A stretch of 64,000 nt of DNA, taken from assembly GCA_002338715.1 (NCBI GenBank), contig DDIR01000119.1, positions 1 through 64,000 of the forward strand, written 5' to 3'. Within the stretch, counting starts at the first letter, position 1, and every line of letters starts with the position of its first letter. Origin of the DNA: Phycisphaerales bacterium UBA1845. Its GTDB lineage: Bacteria; Planctomycetota; Phycisphaerae; UBA1845. The notes beneath the pieces were generated by a model that did no database searches, was not told the DNA's origin, and saw only the letters and a list, made by a program, of their open reading frames with translations. Position numbers and translations under genes: made by a program. Shown here piece by piece: positions 51,960 through 60,601 of the stretch.

Positions 51960-53321
51960 ATGTCCCAGTCGTCGCGTTCCAAGTCGGTCCTTTCTCGCCC
52001 AATGTCGTGGTTCGCCAACGCCATTTACGGCGTTGCGGGCCTCGCGTACACGCCCATCTTGACCTACCAGATGCTGGCTCAACGCAAGAATCGGACCGGT
52101 TGGAGCGAGAAGTTGTGCGGACCGCGGTCGTCACTTGCCAAATCGTCGGATCGCAGGCGCGTCTGGGTGCACGCCGTTTCGCTGGGCGAAATCAATGCCG
52201 CACGCCTTTTTGTTGAGAAGTTGGAAGCGGCTGACTCGTCCGCAGAGGTTGTGATATCGACGACGACGGACACCGGATTCGCCCGCGGATGCCAGTTGTT
52301 TGGTGCCGACCGTGTGTTTCGCTATCCCCTCGATTTCAGTTGGGCGGTCCGCAATGCCATCCGCACCATTCGTCCGTCCGCCATCGTGCTGGTCGAGTTG
52401 GAGGTCTGGTACAACCTGACCACGATCGCTGCGGGTGAGGGCATCCCCGTTTGCGTGATCAATGGCCGGCTGACCGAGCGAAGTTGCAACCGCCTTGCGA
52501 TGCTCGGTCCGCTTTCGAAGCGGATGTTCCAATCGCTGACCTGGGTTGGAGCGCAGGATGATGCGATCGCCAATCGGTTCAAGTCGTTGGGTGTTCCGGG
52601 GGACAAGATTGACGTCGCCGGGTCGGTGAAGTGGGACACGGCTGAGGTAGCCGACCGGATTGATGGGGACTTGGAATTGGCGGGAGCGATGGGGATCGAT
52701 GTGAATGCGCCGCTTTGGGTATGTGGCAGCACCGGCCCGGGTGAGGAAGCGATGATCCTTGATGCCTATTCGGGTATCAGAGAGAAGGTGACTGACCTGC
52801 AACTGGCGCTGATACCCCGCAAGCCGGAGCGATTTGATGAGGTGGCTGCCTTGATTGCGAAGCGCGGGTTTGGTTGTGTGCGGCGGAGTGATTGCAAGGC
52901 GGACGGACCTTCTTCTGTCCCCCACCCTGGAAGGGCGGGGCACCCGCAGCCTGTTGTGTTTCTTGGGGACACGATGGGGGAACTTCGCAAGTTCTATTCG
53001 CTGGCCGATGTTGTGTTTGTGGGCCGGTCGATGGTGCCGATGGGCGGGTCGGATCCGATGGAGGTGGCGGCATTGGGCAAACCGATCATCACCGGATCGG
53101 ATATGGCCAACTTTCGAGACGCGACAACCCAGTTGCTCGATGCCGGTTCGCTGGTTCAAGTCGATTCGCCGGCCACGCTCGCTCAGCAAGTTGTTACGAT
53201 AGTGTCAGACGCCGCCCGTCGCCAAAAAATGGGCCAATCTGCGAAGGAAACGGTTCAGAAAAATCGAGGCGCTACGGACGCGAGCGTTCGCAAAGTACTT
53301 GAATTCGCGGGCACGAAATAG
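51960..53321 (+). CDS. waaA: 3-deoxy-D-manno-octulosonic acid transferase
   Basis: 453 residues of the KdtA/WaaA family, inner-membrane enzymes that add Kdo to lipid A precursors. The N-terminal anchor is GVAGLAYTPILTYQML. Conserved family segments are VWVHAVSLGEINAA, VVISTTTDTGFARG, AIVLVELEVWYNLT, INGRLTERS, DVAGSVKWD, WVCGSTGPGEEA and LGDTMGELRKFY then SDPMEVAALGKPI. Around residues 314-332 there is an inserted Pro/Gly/His stretch (ADGPSSVPHPGRAGHPQP) that I do not recall from typical members. It implies that the cell makes a Kdo-containing lipid A. Confidence 0.92.
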   Translation: MSQSSRSKSVLSRPMSWFANAIYGVAGLAYTPILTYQMLAQRKNRTGWSEKLCGPRSSLAKSSDRRRVWVHAVSLGEINAARLFVEKLEAADSSAEVVISTTTDTGFARGCQLFGADRVFRYPLDFSWAVRNAIRTIRPSAIVLVELEVWYNLTTIAAGEGIPVCVINGRLTERSCNRLAMLGPLSKRMFQSLTWVGAQDDAIANRFKSLGVPGDKIDVAGSVKWDTAEVADRIDGDLELAGAMGIDVNAPLWVCGSTGPGEEAMILDAYSGIREKVTDLQLALIPRKPERFDEVAALIAKRGFGCVRRSDCKADGPSSVPHPGRAGHPQPVVFLGDTMGELRKFYSLADVVFVGRSMVPMGGSDPMEVAALGKPIITGSDMANFRDATTQLLDAGSLVQVDSPATLAQQVVTIVSDAARRQKMGQSAKETVQKNRGATDASVRKVLEFAGTK

Positions 53322-53361
53322 ACCTTATCCACGTCAATCACATTTCGGAGGAGAATCGCGA

Positions 53362-55854
53362 ATGCCCGGGGAAACGCCAAAAACGTCCGAAACTCGGCGT
53401 GATTCGCGTGCGGTTTTTGTCGGTGGTCTCTTACTGCTGTGCGCGATCGTCGCGTTTGTGCATTGGCCGGTACTCTCCGCGCAGGCGTTGAACCTCGATG
53501 ACGGCGATTTCCTTCGCGACAACCCGCTGGTGCAGAATCCGAGTTGGAATTCGGCAAAGCGGTTCCTGGTCGAAGTGCTCGAACCCTCAACCGTCGACGG
53601 ATACTACTTGCCCGTCTCGATGATCTCGCTTATGGGCGACTATGCGGCTGGCGGAAGGGTGGGCGATCTCCACGCATTCCACCGGACAGCCTTGATCCTT
53701 CATATATTAAACACGGTGCTGATCGCGGTTTTGTTGCGGATGCTCTTCGGGCACACGGCGGCTGCGCTGTTGGCGGCATTGCTGTTTGGTTTGCATCCGT
53801 TGACCGTTGAGCCGGTGGCGTGGATCGGCGAGCGTAAGACGTTGCTTGCGATGATGTTTGCGCTGGTGACGATGATTTCATACGTTCAGTTTACGCGACA
53901 TCGCCGGTGGTATTGGATGGTCGGTGCGACGCTCGCGTTCCTGCTCGCGCTCCTCTCGAAACCGACGGCTGTCCCGCTTCCTCTGATGCTGGTGGCGATG
54001 GACTATTGGCCGCTGCAACGCGATATCAAACGATCGATTGTCGAGAAGATTCCACTGTTTGCATTGGCGGTGATCTTCGCGGTGATCACGTTGGTTTCGC
54101 ACAGTCGAACTGCCGGACTGCTCGAATCCTCCCAGCGGGGTTTCTTCGAAAATATTTTGCTGACGTGCCATCTTGTCGCATTTTATGGCCAGAAGTTGAT
54201 CGTTCCGTCGGGGCTGACGTCAGTGTATCCGCCGCCGACACCCATTTCGCTTTCCAATGCGACGATTCTGATTGGTGTTCTGGTGACGGTCGTCGTGCTC
54301 GGGGTGTTGCTTTATTCGATGCGCCGATCGCGCGTTCTGGTGGGCGGTGCGGCGCTCGTCGTCTTGGGGTTGGCTCCGACGTTAGGGTTTGTTCGATATA
54401 GTTGGATTTATGCGTCGGACAAATATCTCTATCTGCCGGCGATTGGCATTCTGTTGGTGATTGCCTGGGGTTTGAAGAAGTGGTGGCCCAAAGGCGGTTT
54501 GGGGCAGATCGGGCTGGTGGTCGCCGTCTTGATCGTCTGCGGACTTGAGTCAATGGGCGTTCGCAGCTACCTCGGCAAGTGGCGCGATACCAAAACACTG
54601 TGCGAGCACATGGATTCCCTCGCTCCGGGAACGCCGCAAATTCTTGTCAACCTCGCCGACGCATACGAAGAGGATGGCCGGCGCGCCGAAGCCATCGCGT
54701 TGTATCGATCAGCCGTCGAGCGGATGCCCGATTACGCTTTGGCACAAAACAACCTCGGTTCGATGCTTGCCCGTGAAGGACACTTCGATGATGCGGTTAA
54801 ACATCTGCGTAAAGCCCTCGAACTCGATGCCGGTTATGCACCTGCGTACAGCAATCTGGCGTTCGCGCTGCTGGATAGCGGACAAGTCGCCGACGCCGAA
54901 TCGATGTGCCAAAAAGCAATCGAATTGAAACCGGGTTATCCACGGCCCATGTTTGTCATGGGCAGAATCAAAAAGGCCAAGGGCGATCTGGACGGGGCGA
55001 TTGAGTATTTTCGAAAGGCAGTGAGCGCTGATCGCAACTACGCCGAAGCGCTCATGGCGCTGGCGGACACGCTTCAACTTAAAGGACGCATGCAGGAAGC
55101 TTCCGACGTTTACAAGACGCTACTCACTGTCCAGCCGCGTAATGCCGTTGCCCACCACAACTACGCAATCGCCATGCGCGAAAGCGGTGACCATGCGGCG
55201 GCGGTCGCGGAATTAAAGAAAGCGATCGAGTTAGATCCATCCTATGCGGATGCCCACAACAACCTCGGTGTGTCGCTTGCGGCATTGGGCAAGCCCGAAG
55301 AGGCGATCGAGCAGTTTTCGAAAGCCGTTCAACTCAGCCCCGATTATGGCGAGGCCCACCACAACTCCGGTTTGGTGTATCAACAGCTTGGGCGACATAA
55401 AGATGCGACGGCGAGTTTCCGAAAAGCTGCGGAGCTTTCGCCGGACGATCCTGAGGCGCAGTTTGTCTATGGCGTCAGTGCGAGTCTCAGCGGTGAGGCG
55501 GCAGACGCATTGGCGGCATTTCGACGGATGCTTGAACTTGATCCGGCCAATCCTGGTGCGCTCAATAGCGTGGCGTGGATATTGGCGTCCAACAGCGATG
55601 AATCGATTCGCGATGCGGACGAGGCCATCCTGCTGGCGACCAAGGCGGCTGAACGAACGAACTACCGTCAGCCCCAGGTCCTCGACACGCTAGCGACGGC
55701 CTACGCGGCGAAAGGGCGGTTTGACGATGCGGTCATGATGATCCGCAAGGCATTGGAATTGGCGGAGGCCCAAGGTCAGCGTGGACGAGCCAGCGTTGAG
55801 GGGATGCGAAAGCGGCTGATGTTGTTTGAATCGAAGACCATGTACACGGAATAA
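53362..55854 (+). CDS. TMTC-like membrane protein with TPR repeats
   Basis: 830 residues from ATG 53362, preceded by GGAGGAG. The first ~410 residues hold about 10-12 hydrophobic helices, ending in SDKYLYLPAIGI, the motif typical of the TMTC/O-mannosyltransferase-like GT-C family. The second half is at least eight TPR repeats (NNLGSMLAREGHFDDAVKHL, NNLGVSLAALGKPEEAIEQF and others). The layout matches TMTC proteins, which in eukaryotes transfer mannose to cadherins. In bacteria the function is not established. It ends with a terminator ~35 nt after the stop. Confidence 0.85.
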   Translation: MPGETPKTSETRRDSRAVFVGGLLLLCAIVAFVHWPVLSAQALNLDDGDFLRDNPLVQNPSWNSAKRFLVEVLEPSTVDGYYLPVSMISLMGDYAAGGRVGDLHAFHRTALILHILNTVLIAVLLRMLFGHTAAALLAALLFGLHPLTVEPVAWIGERKTLLAMMFALVTMISYVQFTRHRRWYWMVGATLAFLLALLSKPTAVPLPLMLVAMDYWPLQRDIKRSIVEKIPLFALAVIFAVITLVSHSRTAGLLESSQRGFFENILLTCHLVAFYGQKLIVPSGLTSVYPPPTPISLSNATILIGVLVTVVVLGVLLYSMRRSRVLVGGAALVVLGLAPTLGFVRYSWIYASDKYLYLPAIGILLVIAWGLKKWWPKGGLGQIGLVVAVLIVCGLESMGVRSYLGKWRDTKTLCEHMDSLAPGTPQILVNLADAYEEDGRRAEAIALYRSAVERMPDYALAQNNLGSMLAREGHFDDAVKHLRKALELDAGYAPAYSNLAFALLDSGQVADAESMCQKAIELKPGYPRPMFVMGRIKKAKGDLDGAIEYFRKAVSADRNYAEALMALADTLQLKGRMQEASDVYKTLLTVQPRNAVAHHNYAIAMRESGDHAAAVAELKKAIELDPSYADAHNNLGVSLAALGKPEEAIEQFSKAVQLSPDYGEAHHNSGLVYQQLGRHKDATASFRKAAELSPDDPEAQFVYGVSASLSGEAADALAAFRRMLELDPANPGALNSVAWILASNSDESIRDADEAILLATKAAERTNYRQPQVLDTLATAYAAKGRFDDAVMMIRKALELAEAQGQRGRASVEGMRKRLMLFESKTMYTE

Positions 55855-55887
55855 GTTGAAACGGGTCTCAACTTGATTGGGCAACAA

Positions 55888-55932
55888 GAAAGCGGGCGAG
55901 CCGAATAATCGACTCGCCCGCTTTGGTTTTGA
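55888..55932. terminator. Bidirectional rho-independent terminator
   Basis: AAAGCGGGCGAG (55889-55900) pairs perfectly with CTCGCCCGCTTT (55913-55924) over 12 bp. On the + strand it is followed by GGTTTTG, on the minus strand by CTTGTTG after the T-rich stem end. It lies between the convergent TMTC-like gene (stop 55854) and the PEP-CTERM gene (stop 55999). Confidence 0.9.
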
Positions 55933-55998
55933 ACTAGCGATCCATTCATGCCGATTTACACCAGCCGAGGATCAACTCAAGCACTTAGGCCCAAGTAC

Positions 55999-56787
55999 TT
56001 ATGCTTTGCGACGACGCAGAAGGCTGACGCCACCGAGTGCGAGCAAAGCAAGTGATGCCGGTTCCGGAAGAACCGAAGCGAAGTCTGAACCGAGTGCGAC
56101 GGCATCAACGCTGACAACAGCGTGATCCGCACCGCTGATGAAGTCCTGACGCAGGGCAACGCCGGTCAGACCGACGCTTGCCGAGCTGACGTCGCTGATG
56201 CTGGTGTCGCCTTCGCTGGCCGGGTTAACCCAAAGCTTCGAGATACCGGTATCGAACTCGTACGAGAAGATGACCTGGTACTGGGTGTCGAAGCTGAGGT
56301 CAGATCCCCACTCAGCCGCCGGCTCTCCGGATGAACCCGAGAGACCGAGGGTGTAGTGGTTCGAATCGCTGCCATCACGAAGATGGACGCGCGACTTGAA
56401 GCTGGAATAGAAGTGGGCGAAATAAATTTCGTCGCCGTTGAAAAGCTCTGTTCCACCGCGAAGGTCTTCAACCGAGATGATCATGCTGGCGTAGAGAGTT
56501 TCGCCTGCACCCAAGGTGGAGCCGGAAAGACGGTTGACGTCTTCACTGGCCGGGTTGCCTTGACGAAGAATCGCCTGGCCGCTAACGACCTCGACCGACG
56601 TTGCAAAGCCAGTACCGCTGTGCGGTGACCAAAGACCACCCGAGACGTCATCACCCGCACCGTCATAAACGGTCAGGTCGCCATCGGCGTAGTTAAACTC
56701 GTCGTTCCAATACAGCGCGGCGTCGGCCGACGCGGTGAGGAACAGTGCGGCGAGAGAGGCCGCCAAAACTGATTTACGAAGTCCCAT
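55999..56787 (-). CDS. PEP-CTERM sorted exported protein
   Basis: 262 residues. Signal peptide MGLRKSVLAASLAALFLTAS ending near ADAA, then a beta-rich extracellular region (LWSPHSGTGFATSVEVVSGQAI) that resembles choice-of-anchor or lectin-like folds, then a C-terminal sorting signal LPEPASLALLALGG followed by VSLLRRRKA. An exosortase is not in the window. It is preceded, 86 nt upstream of the ATG, by a CT-rich motif shared with the neighbouring PEP-CTERM gene, and followed by a bidirectional terminator. Function unknown. Confidence 0.92.
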   Translation of the reverse strand: MGLRKSVLAASLAALFLTASADAALYWNDEFNYADGDLTVYDGAGDDVSGGLWSPHSGTGFATSVEVVSGQAILRQGNPASEDVNRLSGSTLGAGETLYASMIISVEDLRGGTELFNGDEIYFAHFYSSFKSRVHLRDGSDSNHYTLGLSGSSGEPAAEWGSDLSFDTQYQVIFSYEFDTGISKLWVNPASEGDTSISDVSSASVGLTGVALRQDFISGADHAVVSVDAVALGSDFASVLPEPASLALLALGGVSLLRRRKA

Positions 56788-56872
56788 GTTTCTCCTCCTG
56801 AAAGAAAGTTTGCCGTACGAAAACTAATGACTCGACGCAGGAACATCCCGCGCCGAAATCTGCAACTACGGT

Positions 56873-56892
56873 TCTCTCTCTCAAAAGGAGTG
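56873..56892 (-). promoter_or_regulatory. CT-rich motif upstream of PEP-CTERM gene (copy 1)
   Basis: On the minus strand it reads CACTCCTTTTGAGAGAGAGA. Nearly the same sequence occurs at 58185-58203 upstream of the other PEP-CTERM gene. It lies 86 nt before the ATG, a position suited to a binding site or leader element. Confidence 0.45.
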
Positions 56893-57281
56893 TGGCCGAT
56901 GACTGACCTTGGCCGACTCCGTTCCCCTAACTCCACTACGCTTATGATCGTAACAGATTGGCGAACGGCCTGTCTAGGTAAAACAGCCTAGATTAAGCAT
57001 GATTCACGGTATCTTAACGGCCATTTGGCAATCATCGTAACTTCAATGAACACACGCATTTAGGCGGCATGTCGACGGTCCGTGAAGAGTTATTGACAGG
57101 GGGGCGGGCCCTGAGCGGGCCAAAAATCGGGTTTCCGGCAAATTTATTGGTACCGAGCGACAGAAAAAATCGTCGATTTCCGCCGGAAAATTGGCCCAGA
57201 CCGCACTTGCTTGTCGTGCCGACCAGAAAGTGGGGATTTGAAAAAAGAGGGTGAGGTCAAGGTCGCAGATAGCAGTCAACG

Positions 57282-57314
57282 CATTGGGCGGTTCGCAATG
57301 CGAACCGCCCAATG
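57282..57314. repeat. 33-nt perfect palindrome
   Basis: CATTGGGCGGTTCGCA (57282-57297) and TGCGAACCGCCCAATG (57299-57314) are exact reverse complements with a single central A. It lies 104 nt downstream of the stop of the 57418 gene. No T-run follows on either strand, so it is not a standard terminator. Confidence 0.9.
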
Positions 57315-57417
57315 TCATCTGCAACTGATTGCTGGGCACGCCCCAAGACACTGCGGCGCGCCGAGTGCTTTAATGCTTCAGTGAACGTCGGACTTCGGCA
57401 TCCGAAGTTCCAAGGAA

Positions 57418-58062
57418 CTACTTGCGGCGACGGATCACCACGAGTCCACCCAGTGAAAGCAGGGCGATCGTGGCCGGTTCCGGAACGACGCCGGTGATGA
57501 CCACGTTGTCCACGCGACCGGTTCCACCCGATGCAACCGTACCACCGTTGATCGACAGCGTGCTCGAGTTGGTCAAGCGGAAATAGATCGTGGCCTGATT
57601 ATCAAGGGCTGAAGGTGCAGCCACCGGTCCGTTCTGGAACAACGCATTGACTGAAACACTGCTAAATGAACCGCTCGGAACTGCATGGTTCAGCAGCGAA
57701 GTAAAGTTCGTGCCGTCGGTGCTCCAAGAGAGTTCGAAATCGGCTGGGCCGGTGTTGCTTCCCGCCTGATCCCAGGAGAATTCGATTCCGCTGTATCCAA
57801 CCGAACTGGTTGAGAACTGATAGTAATCACCGACCGCCCATGTATTGGAGCTGAATGATTCGGTGCTGCCATTACCGGTTGGGTTGCTGTAGGTGCTGCT
57901 TCCGGCATGGAAGCCCAGCGCGTTTCCTGATCCACTGTCTGCAGCGTGTGGGCCAGCGGTTGTGGGGGGGCTGGTTTCAAACGTCCACTCAGCCAGTATG
58001 TCTGCACTGGCAGGCGCCGCAAACATCAGGCATGCCGCCAGTAAAGCCAAAGTCTTCTTCAT
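57418..58062 (-). CDS. PEP-CTERM sorted exported protein
   Basis: About 214 residues from ATG 58060-58062 (MKKTLALLAACLMFAAPASA), which gives a clear signal peptide; the frame opens at 58098. The body is beta-rich with Ser/Gly/Asn-rich segments (SWDQAGSNTGPADFELSWST), and the C-terminus VVPEPATIALLSLGGLVVIR is the PEP motif plus hydrophobic helix, ending RRK. It probably stays at the cell surface after exosortase processing. It shares an upstream CT-rich motif with the PEP-CTERM gene at 55999. Function unknown. Confidence 0.92.
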   Translation of the reverse strand: MKKTLALLAACLMFAAPASADILAEWTFETSPPTTAGPHAADSGSGNALGFHAGSSTYSNPTGNGSTESFSSNTWAVGDYYQFSTSSVGYSGIEFSWDQAGSNTGPADFELSWSTDGTNFTSLLNHAVPSGSFSSVSVNALFQNGPVAAPSALDNQATIYFRLTNSSTLSINGGTVASGGTGRVDNVVITGVVPEPATIALLSLGGLVVIRRRK

Positions 58063-58647
58063 CGGTTTCCGTCCTCCAAAGTGAGCTTCTCGATTCAAGA
58101 ACTCAGATCACAGAGCACTGTGTCCGCGGCACATTGCCACGCATACACAGAACGATTCGCAAATCGCTTACTCTCTCTCTCGAATCTCTCTCAAATTGGA
58201 GTGACGCCATCAACCAGGACTGGCTTGGCTCCGTCGCCCTTCCCCTATTGGGCAACGCCAGAAAAGTACCAAAACCAAGGGTTCCGTGTCTATACAAAAG
58301 ACCCAGAAATTCATGCAATAACCAATTCTTATTTTGCGAGGTTGCAAGTGACCGGATCGTCCACAGACTTGAACCTTAAAGGTGAGGTTTACGATTGTTC
58401 CAAAGTCCGCAAGTTGCACTTGAACGAAGCCCGGTGGATGTGTCGACCGCCGGTTCCATTTGACGCCCCGATTGGGTTGGACCCAGGGGCTGTTCAGGCC
58501 GCGGGCCAGCCCAAAATCCGACTTCTTTTTGGTCCTAACTTGTACCAATCCGTTTTGGCATTATTGTTATTCGAACCCTTTTTGCGTTCTTTTGGTTTGA
58601 CGCAAAGCCAAGCCCCTTACGATTGAACTTCAATAGAGGTTACTGCC
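58063..58647. other. Divergent intergenic region upstream of acs
   Basis: 585 nt between the minus-strand PEP-CTERM gene and the + strand acs gene. A frame on the + strand (58081-58626) is open but lacks coding character, ribosome site and recognisable domains, so I leave it out. The region is locally AT-richer (58270-58360, 58530-58590). TTGTAC and TATTGT, ~16 nt apart near 58539-58566, could be a promoter for acs. Confidence 0.4.
58185..58203 (-). promoter_or_regulatory. CT-rich motif upstream of PEP-CTERM gene (copy 2)
   Basis: On the minus strand CACTCCAATTTGAGAGAGA, matching the copy at 56873-56892 apart from a short AT difference. Further GAGAGAGAG follows at 58171-58182. It lies about 123 nt upstream of the ATG at 58062. 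Confidence 0.45.
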
Positions 58648-60597
58648 ATGACGGCCAACCACGGTATCGAATCGATCTTGCATGAAAACCGAACCTTCCC
58701 TCCGCCGGCGGAATTGGCCAGGCAGGCCCACATCAACGACCTGGCCGAGTACAACCGCCAGTACAAACGGTCGGTCGAGGACCCGGAAGGCTTCTGGGAC
58801 GAGGTGGCTCAGGGGTTCCATTGGTTCGCGCCGTACACCAAGGTCCTCGAATGGGATGCGCCCAACGCCAAGTGGTTCGTCGGCGGCAAGACCAACGTTT
58901 GCTTCAACTGCCTCGACAAGCAGATCAATGACGGTCGAGGTGACCATCCGGCGATTCTCTGGGAAGGGGAGCCGGGCGATACGAAGACCTACACCTATCG
59001 CGAACTGCTCACCGAAGTCTGCAAGTTCGCCAACGCCCTCAAGTCGCTTGGGGTCAAGAAGGGCGACCGCGTCACCATTTACATGCCGATGGTGCCCGAA
59101 CTGACCATCGCCATGTTGGCGTGCGCCCGCATCGGCGCGCCGCACAGCATCATCTTCGGTGGATTCAGTGCAGCCGCCATCGCCGACCGAGTCGAAGATG
59201 CGTCGAGCAAGATCGTGATCACCGCGGATGGCGGTTGGCGTCGCGGAAAAGTCGTCCCTCTCAAGCAAAACGTCGATGACGCCACCGAACTGTGCAGCAT
59301 CATCGAGACCGTCGTCGTGCTGAAGCGAACCGAAAGCGATATTACGATGAAGGAGGGGCGCGACGTCTGGTGGGATGACGTGATGGCCAACGCTTCCGAC
59401 GACTGTCCTGCCGAACAGTGCGATTCTGAAGACCTGCTTTTTATCCTCTACACTTCGGGCACCACCGGCAAGCCCAAGGGCATCATGCACACGACGGCTG
59501 GCTACATGATCTACACGCAACTGACGTCGAAATACGTGTTCGATCTCAAGCCTGATGACGTTTATTGGTGCACGGCTGACATCGGTTGGATCACCGGTCA
59601 CAGCTACATCGTCTATGGCATTTTGCAGAACGGCGTGACGACGATGATGTACGAAGGCGCGCCGAACCATCCGGATTGGGATCGCTTTTGGCGACTCGTT
59701 GAGAAGCACAAGGTGACGAAGTTTTACACCGCGCCGACCGCGATCCGCGCGTTTATGAAACAAGGTCGCGAATATCCCGACCGTTGCGATCTTTCATCGC
59801 TCAAGATCCTCGGAACGGTCGGCGAGCCGATCAATCCGGAGGCATGGATCTGGTATCACACTGTCATCGGCCGTGAAAAATGTCCGATCGTTGACACCTA
59901 TTGGCAGACTGAAACGGGCGGGATCATCCTTACGCCGCTGCCGGGCATGACCAAGACGAAACCGGGCAGCGCGACGCGACCGTTCTTTGGCATCGACGCG
60001 GCTGTCCTTGATGACGAAGGAAAGGAACAAGGCCCACACCAAGGCGGGTATCTGAGCGTGCGGAAGCCCTGGCCCGGAATGCTTCGCGGGATCTATGGCG
60101 ATCCGAATCGTTTCAGCGAACAGTACTGGTCGAAGTATCCGGGCATGTACTTTACGTCCGACGCATCGCAGCGCGACGAGGATGGATACTTCTGGCTGAT
60201 GGGTCGCGTTGATGACGTGATCAACGTGTCGGGTCATCGGTTGGGCACGATGGAAGTCGAGTCGGCGTTGGTGTCGCACCCGAAGGTGGCGGAAGCGGCG
60301 GTCGTGGGCATGCCGCATGAGATCAAAGGGCAGGGGTTGGCCGCATTTGTGACGCTGATCGGCGGTGTAGAACCGACTCCGGATCTCAAGGATGAACTCG
60401 CCGCCCACGTGACCAAGGAAATCGGCGCGATCGCCAAACCCGATCAAATGCGTTTCACCGAGGCGCTACCCAAGACGCGATCCGGCAAGATCATGCGCCG
60501 GCTGCTCAAGGAGTTGGCCACGAGCGGTGAGGTTAAAGGCGACACAACCACGCTGGAAGACTTCTCGGTGATCTCCAACTTGCGGACTGAGGAATAA
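58648..60597 (+). CDS. acs: Acetyl-CoA synthetase
   Basis: 649 residues of standard length. The adenylate-forming core motif is [20 protein letters not shown], later motifs are [18 protein letters not shown] and [22 protein letters not shown], and the C-terminal lysine motif is [11 protein letters not shown], the Lys that is acetylated to inhibit the enzyme in known members. It activates acetate to acetyl-CoA with ATP. The ATG has AGAGG ~9 nt upstream. It is followed 4 nt later by an M28 peptidase gene, apparently in one transcript. Confidence 0.97.
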   Translation: MTANHGIESILHENRTFPPPAELARQAHINDLAEYNRQYKRSVEDPEGFWDEVAQGFHWFAPYTKVLEWDAPNAKWFVGGKTNVCFNCLDKQINDGRGDHPAILWEGEPGDTKTYTYRELLTEVCKFANALKSLGVKKGDRVTIYMPMVPELTIAMLACARIGAPHSIIFGGFSAAAIADRVEDASSKIVITADGGWRRGKVVPLKQNVDDATELCSIIETVVVLKRTESDITMKEGRDVWWDDVMANASDDCPAEQCDSEDLLFILYTSGTTGKPKGIMHTTAGYMIYTQLTSKYVFDLKPDDVYWCTADIGWITGHSYIVYGILQNGVTTMMYEGAPNHPDWDRFWRLVEKHKVTKFYTAPTAIRAFMKQGREYPDRCDLSSLKILGTVGEPINPEAWIWYHTVIGREKCPIVDTYWQTETGGIILTPLPGMTKTKPGSATRPFFGIDAAVLDDEGKEQGPHQGGYLSVRKPWPGMLRGIYGDPNRFSEQYWSKYPGMYFTSDASQRDEDGYFWLMGRVDDVINVSGHRLGTMEVESALVSHPKVAEAAVVGMPHEIKGQGLAAFVTLIGGVEPTPDLKDELAAHVTKEIGAIAKPDQMRFTEALPKTRSGKIMRRLLKELATSGEVKGDTTTLEDFSVISNLRTEE

Positions 60598-60601
60598 GGG
60601 A

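Larger units (their letters stand above)
56788..57417. other. 630-nt intergenic region between two PEP-CTERM genes
   Basis: No coding frame is convincing. It contains the CT-rich motif at 56873-56892, a 6-bp dyad TCTAGG-TAAAACAG-CCTAGA near 56972-56991, and the 33-nt palindrome at 57282-57314. Both neighbours are on the minus strand, so it holds the promoter of the 55999-56787 gene and the 3' region of the 57418 gene. Confidence 0.5.

Noticed and set aside
58081..58626. 181-codon + strand frame between PEP-CTERM and acs
   Set aside because: No ribosome site at its ATG, no domain, uneven composition, and it covers the place where the promoters must be.
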